Source: Halomonas piscis
GTDB taxonomy: Bacteria; Pseudomonadota; Gammaproteobacteria; Pseudomonadales; Halomonadaceae
DNA length: 64,000 bases
Assembly (NCBI RefSeq): GCF_031886125.1
Contig: NZ_CP119391.1
Coordinates: 2,356,001-2,420,000 of the forward strand
Direction of reading: 5' to 3'
Below are positions 61,917 to 64,000 of this stretch, one piece after another; position 1 is the stretch's first letter, and each line of letters opens with the position of its first letter. The translations under genes were made by a program, and so were the position numbers. Under the pieces are notes generated by a model that was not told the origin of the DNA, ran no database searches, and saw only the letters and a program-made list of their open reading frames with translations.

Positions 61917-63365
61917 TCAGGAGTCGCGCGTCGGCCGCTCGCCGATGCGGGTCACGCTATCCGCGTTTTCTTCGGGGAGGGTGAAGCTGACGCTGTCTGC
62001 GCTCAGCCAGCCGTTGACCTCTTCCAGCGCATCGACGTCCAGCACGCCGGCCTGCTGGCGCAGCGTGAGCAGGTTGATCACGTAGTCGTAGCGGGCGCTG
62101 GCGTAGTCGGCCATGGCGTTGTAGAGGTTTTGCTCGGCGTCGAGCACGTCGACGATGTTGCGCGTGCCCACTTCATAGCCGGCCCGGGTGGCGTCCAGCG
62201 CGCTCTGGTTGGAGACGATCGCCTGACGGCGTGCATCCACCGTGGAGACGTTGTTGCTTACCTGGGTATAGCGCGAGCGCACCTGCTGGACGGCTTCGCG
62301 GCGCTGGTCTTCAAAGTCGTACTGGCTGGACTCCAGCAGGAAGGTGTTCTGGCGAATCGTCGAGGTGGTGGTACCGCCGGTATAAAGCGGCAGGCTGAAC
62401 TGCACGCCGACCTGGCCTTCGGAGTTATAGCCGTCCACGCCGTCGGCGTCGTTGTCGTCGTAGTTGTAGCTGGCAAAGGCGCTGACCGTAGGCAGGCGGT
62501 TGGCCCGGGCAATGTCGACGTTGCTTTGGCTGACCTCGACGCCGGCCTGGCTAGCCAGCACCTGGGGATTGTTTTCCACCGCCAGATCGACCCAGTGCTG
62601 GCGGTCATCCGGGGTCGGTACCTGAATGGGCATGTCGTCGCCCAGCGCTTCCACGTCTGAATAGCGCTTGCCGGTCAGGCGCTCGAGCGCCTCAAAGCTG
62701 ACCTGAAGATCGCTTTGCCCGGCGATGCGCTCGGCCCGGGACTGGTCGAAGCGCGCCTGGGCTTCTTCCACCTCGGTAATCGCGATCAGGCCGACGTCAA
62801 ACTGCTCCTTGGCCTGCTCGAGCTGGCGGCCGATGGCGCGCTCCTGGGCGCGACGGGCCTCGAGGATCTCGTGGGCGCGGAGGATCTCGAAGTAGGCCGA
62901 TGCCACGTTGATCAGCACCTCCTGCTCGGTAGCGGCCAGCTGGTAAAGCTGCTGATCAATCTGGCGCTCGGCTTTGGTCACCTCGCGGCTGTTGAGGGCA
63001 TCGAACAGCGCCTGGGTGGCCTCGAGGGTGAGGCTGGCGCTGTTGACGCTGTCGTCCTGAGAGCCCGCCCCCGGCATGCCGGGCGCTCCCTGACGGCTTT
63101 GCCGCTCGAACTGCTCGCTGTGGGCGGCGTTACCCTGGGCGTTGATCTGCGGCAGCAAGTTGCCCTGTTCGGCGTCCCGGGCGGCCCTGGTGCTTTCCGT
63201 CACCGCCTCGGCGGACCCCAGCGCGGCGTTGTTGTCCAGCGCGTCCCGGGTGATGGTCAAAAGATCCGCCGACAGGGCCGGCGTCGCCCAGGCCGCCGCG
63301 ATGAGCGAAGGCAGCAGCGCGCGACGCGCCGTGGTCAGGGCAGATGTGAGGGGCTGTCGCAGCAT
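61917..63365 (-). CDS. tolC: TolC-family outer-membrane efflux channel
   Basis: Outer-membrane partner of the pump. The 482-residue product has a Sec signal peptide (LLPSLIAAAWATPALSA) and no lipobox, so it is TolC-like and not OprM-like. Two outer-membrane-efflux repeats are visible: ITRDALDNNAALGSAEAVTESTRAARDAEQGNLLPQI and VDLAVENNPQVLASQAGVEVSQSNVDIARA, each leading into long helices. The conserved YEVGTRNIVDVLDAEQNLYNA is the family signature. GAGGAAGAC precedes the ATG. It lies upstream of acrAB on the same strand with a 128-bp gap that has its own operator. Confidence 0.95.
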   Translation of the reverse strand: MLRQPLTSALTTARRALLPSLIAAAWATPALSADLLTITRDALDNNAALGSAEAVTESTRAARDAEQGNLLPQINAQGNAAHSEQFERQSRQGAPGMPGAGSQDDSVNSASLTLEATQALFDALNSREVTKAERQIDQQLYQLAATEQEVLINVASAYFEILRAHEILEARRAQERAIGRQLEQAKEQFDVGLIAITEVEEAQARFDQSRAERIAGQSDLQVSFEALERLTGKRYSDVEALGDDMPIQVPTPDDRQHWVDLAVENNPQVLASQAGVEVSQSNVDIARANRLPTVSAFASYNYDDNDADGVDGYNSEGQVGVQFSLPLYTGGTTTSTIRQNTFLLESSQYDFEDQRREAVQQVRSRYTQVSNNVSTVDARRQAIVSNQSALDATRAGYEVGTRNIVDVLDAEQNLYNAMADYASARYDYVINLLTLRQQAGVLDVDALEEVNGWLSADSVSFTLPEENADSVTRIGERPTRDS

Positions 63366-63420
63366 GACGTCTTCCTCGTTACATGATGATCGGTTTCAGG
63401 TTGGCCGGGAGGGCCGGAAC

Positions 63421-63439
63421 TTACATACATTATCGCATG
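63421..63439 (-). promoter_or_regulatory. AcrR-type operator upstream of tolC
   Basis: TTACATACATTATCGCATG (plus strand), 56-74 bp before the tolC ATG. The reverse complement of the acrA site agrees at 14 positions of about 20. The half TTACATACATT equals the left half of the E. coli AcrR operator sequence as I recall it. Confidence 0.6.
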
Positions 63440-63491
63440 TTAGCGCGGCAAGCACAGCGCTTTTGCACGATTGTCACCGCTTGATTCGCCG

Positions 63492-64000
63492 CTAGCCGGC
63501 GCGCTCCAACCGGGAAAGCGCCCGGCGCACACCACCGAGGTAGCCGGTGCCGAACAGCAGCACATGGTTGAGCAGCGGATAAAGCTGAAACAGCGCTTCG
63601 CGCCGCGGCCAGTCCGCCGGCGCGGCGCCGTCCCAGTAGGCGTCGAAAAATGCCCTACCCGGGGCGCCGAACAGCGTCAGCATGGCCAGGTCCACCTCCG
63701 GATAGTGGGCGTATACCGCCGGGTCGATCATCGCCGGGCCGCGCGGGGTATAAAGCACGTTGCCGGCCCAGAGGTCGCCGTGAACAAGCCGGGGTGCAGC
63801 CGGCGTCAGCCAGTCTTCCAGAGTCTCGGCCTGGCGGCGGATGCGCCGCTGGGTCTCTGGGTCCAGCAGCTCCAGCCGGGCGCAGGCCGCCACCAGCGGC
63901 AGCAGGCGCCTTTCCCGCTGAAAGGCGCGGCCGTCCGCCATGGGCGCATTGGGCTGGGGCGTCTGCCCGCAGGCGTTGTCGCGGTGCCAGCCGTGCTCCC
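63492..64000 (-). CDS. Fructosamine-kinase-family protein (N-terminus beyond window)
   Basis: The visible 169 residues are the C-terminal half of an aminoglycoside-phosphotransferase-fold kinase of the FN3K/ketosamine-kinase family. The family signature EHGWHRDNACGQTPQPNA is read at the edge, the catalytic loop is RLVHGDLWAGNVLY and the metal-binding segment is PAMIDPAVYAHYPEVDLAML. Such kinases phosphorylate sugar adducts on amines for deglycation; bacterial substrates are poorly known. An in-frame ATG at 63941 is internal and not the start. No terminator was identified after it. Confidence 0.9.
   Translation of the reverse strand, partial: EHGWHRDNACGQTPQPNAPMADGRAFQRERRLLPLVAACARLELLDPETQRRIRRQAETLEDWLTPAAPRLVHGDLWAGNVLYTPRGPAMIDPAVYAHYPEVDLAMLTLFGAPGRAFFDAYWDGAAPADWPRREALFQLYPLLNHVLLFGTGYLGGVRRALSRLERAG

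Overview
The window is a high-GC gammaproteobacterial chromosome segment. Protein sequences and gene order (icd-rluE-nudJ-mnmA-hflD-purB-roxA, sdhCDAB-sucAB-lpd-sucCD opposite gltA, a Pseudomonas-type long isocitrate lyase) point to the Halomonadaceae (Halomonas or a close relative). This assignment is inferred by eye, with no database search. Almost everything is core housekeeping sequence; the accessory content is four insertion sequences.

Layout. (1) 1-8.7 kb: ftsK (C-terminus cut by the window edge), aat, infA, clpA, clpS and icd. (2) 8.9-18.2 kb: rluE, nudJ, mnmA, hflD, purB and roxA, then aceA, a SlyB-like lipoprotein, a small membrane protein and a SlyD-type isomerase. (3) 18.2-21.2 kb: an IS4-family element inside the slyD terminator, followed by an IS110/IS1111-type element next to REP-like palindromes. 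(4) 21.2-31.6 kb: an MFS exporter, an NlpC/P60 lipoprotein, a protein with two DUF1266 units, a GlsB-type protein, an operon of hexose-6-phosphate mutarotase, small membrane protein, ycjX and ycjF, and then rnb. (5) 31.6-45.2 kb: the TCA-cycle block sdhCDAB-sucAB-lpd-sucCD on the minus strand, diverging from gltA. (6) 45.3-50.8 kb: a beta-hydroxyacid dehydrogenase, tRNA-Glu and tRNA-Ala, and gltX, with an IS701-family and an IS5-family element inserted at the gltX stop codon. (7) 50.8-64 kb: a lipoprotein, an L,D-transpeptidase, an Lgt-like/TlpA fusion, dusA, an aspartoacylase-family enzyme, a TetR regulator, a YqiJ/NfeD-like membrane protein, an RND pump (acrAB) with a TolC partner, and a partial fructosamine-kinase-family gene.

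How the genes work together. gltA, icd, sucAB-lpd, sucCD and sdhCDAB cover the oxidative TCA cycle from citrate to fumarate, and aceA supplies the first glyoxylate-bypass step. clpA/clpS and aat form an N-degron branch: Aat adds Leu/Phe to N-termini, ClpS recognises them and ClpA unfolds the substrate. rluE, mnmA, dusA, roxA, gltX and the two tRNAs serve translation. The TetR gene, acrAB and tolC each carry a very similar operator-like sequence 50-80 bp before the start codon, which suggests one autoregulated efflux regulon.

The most unusual features are: the IS1111-type element, whose 3' non-coding tail could encode a target-guiding RNA with short matches to both flanks of its insertion site; the stop-codon insertion at gltX, where the stop is formed across the IS junction; the IS4 insertion that splits the slyD terminator but brings a replacement hairpin; and the three-site efflux operator. 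No CRISPR array, prophage or clear defence system was seen.
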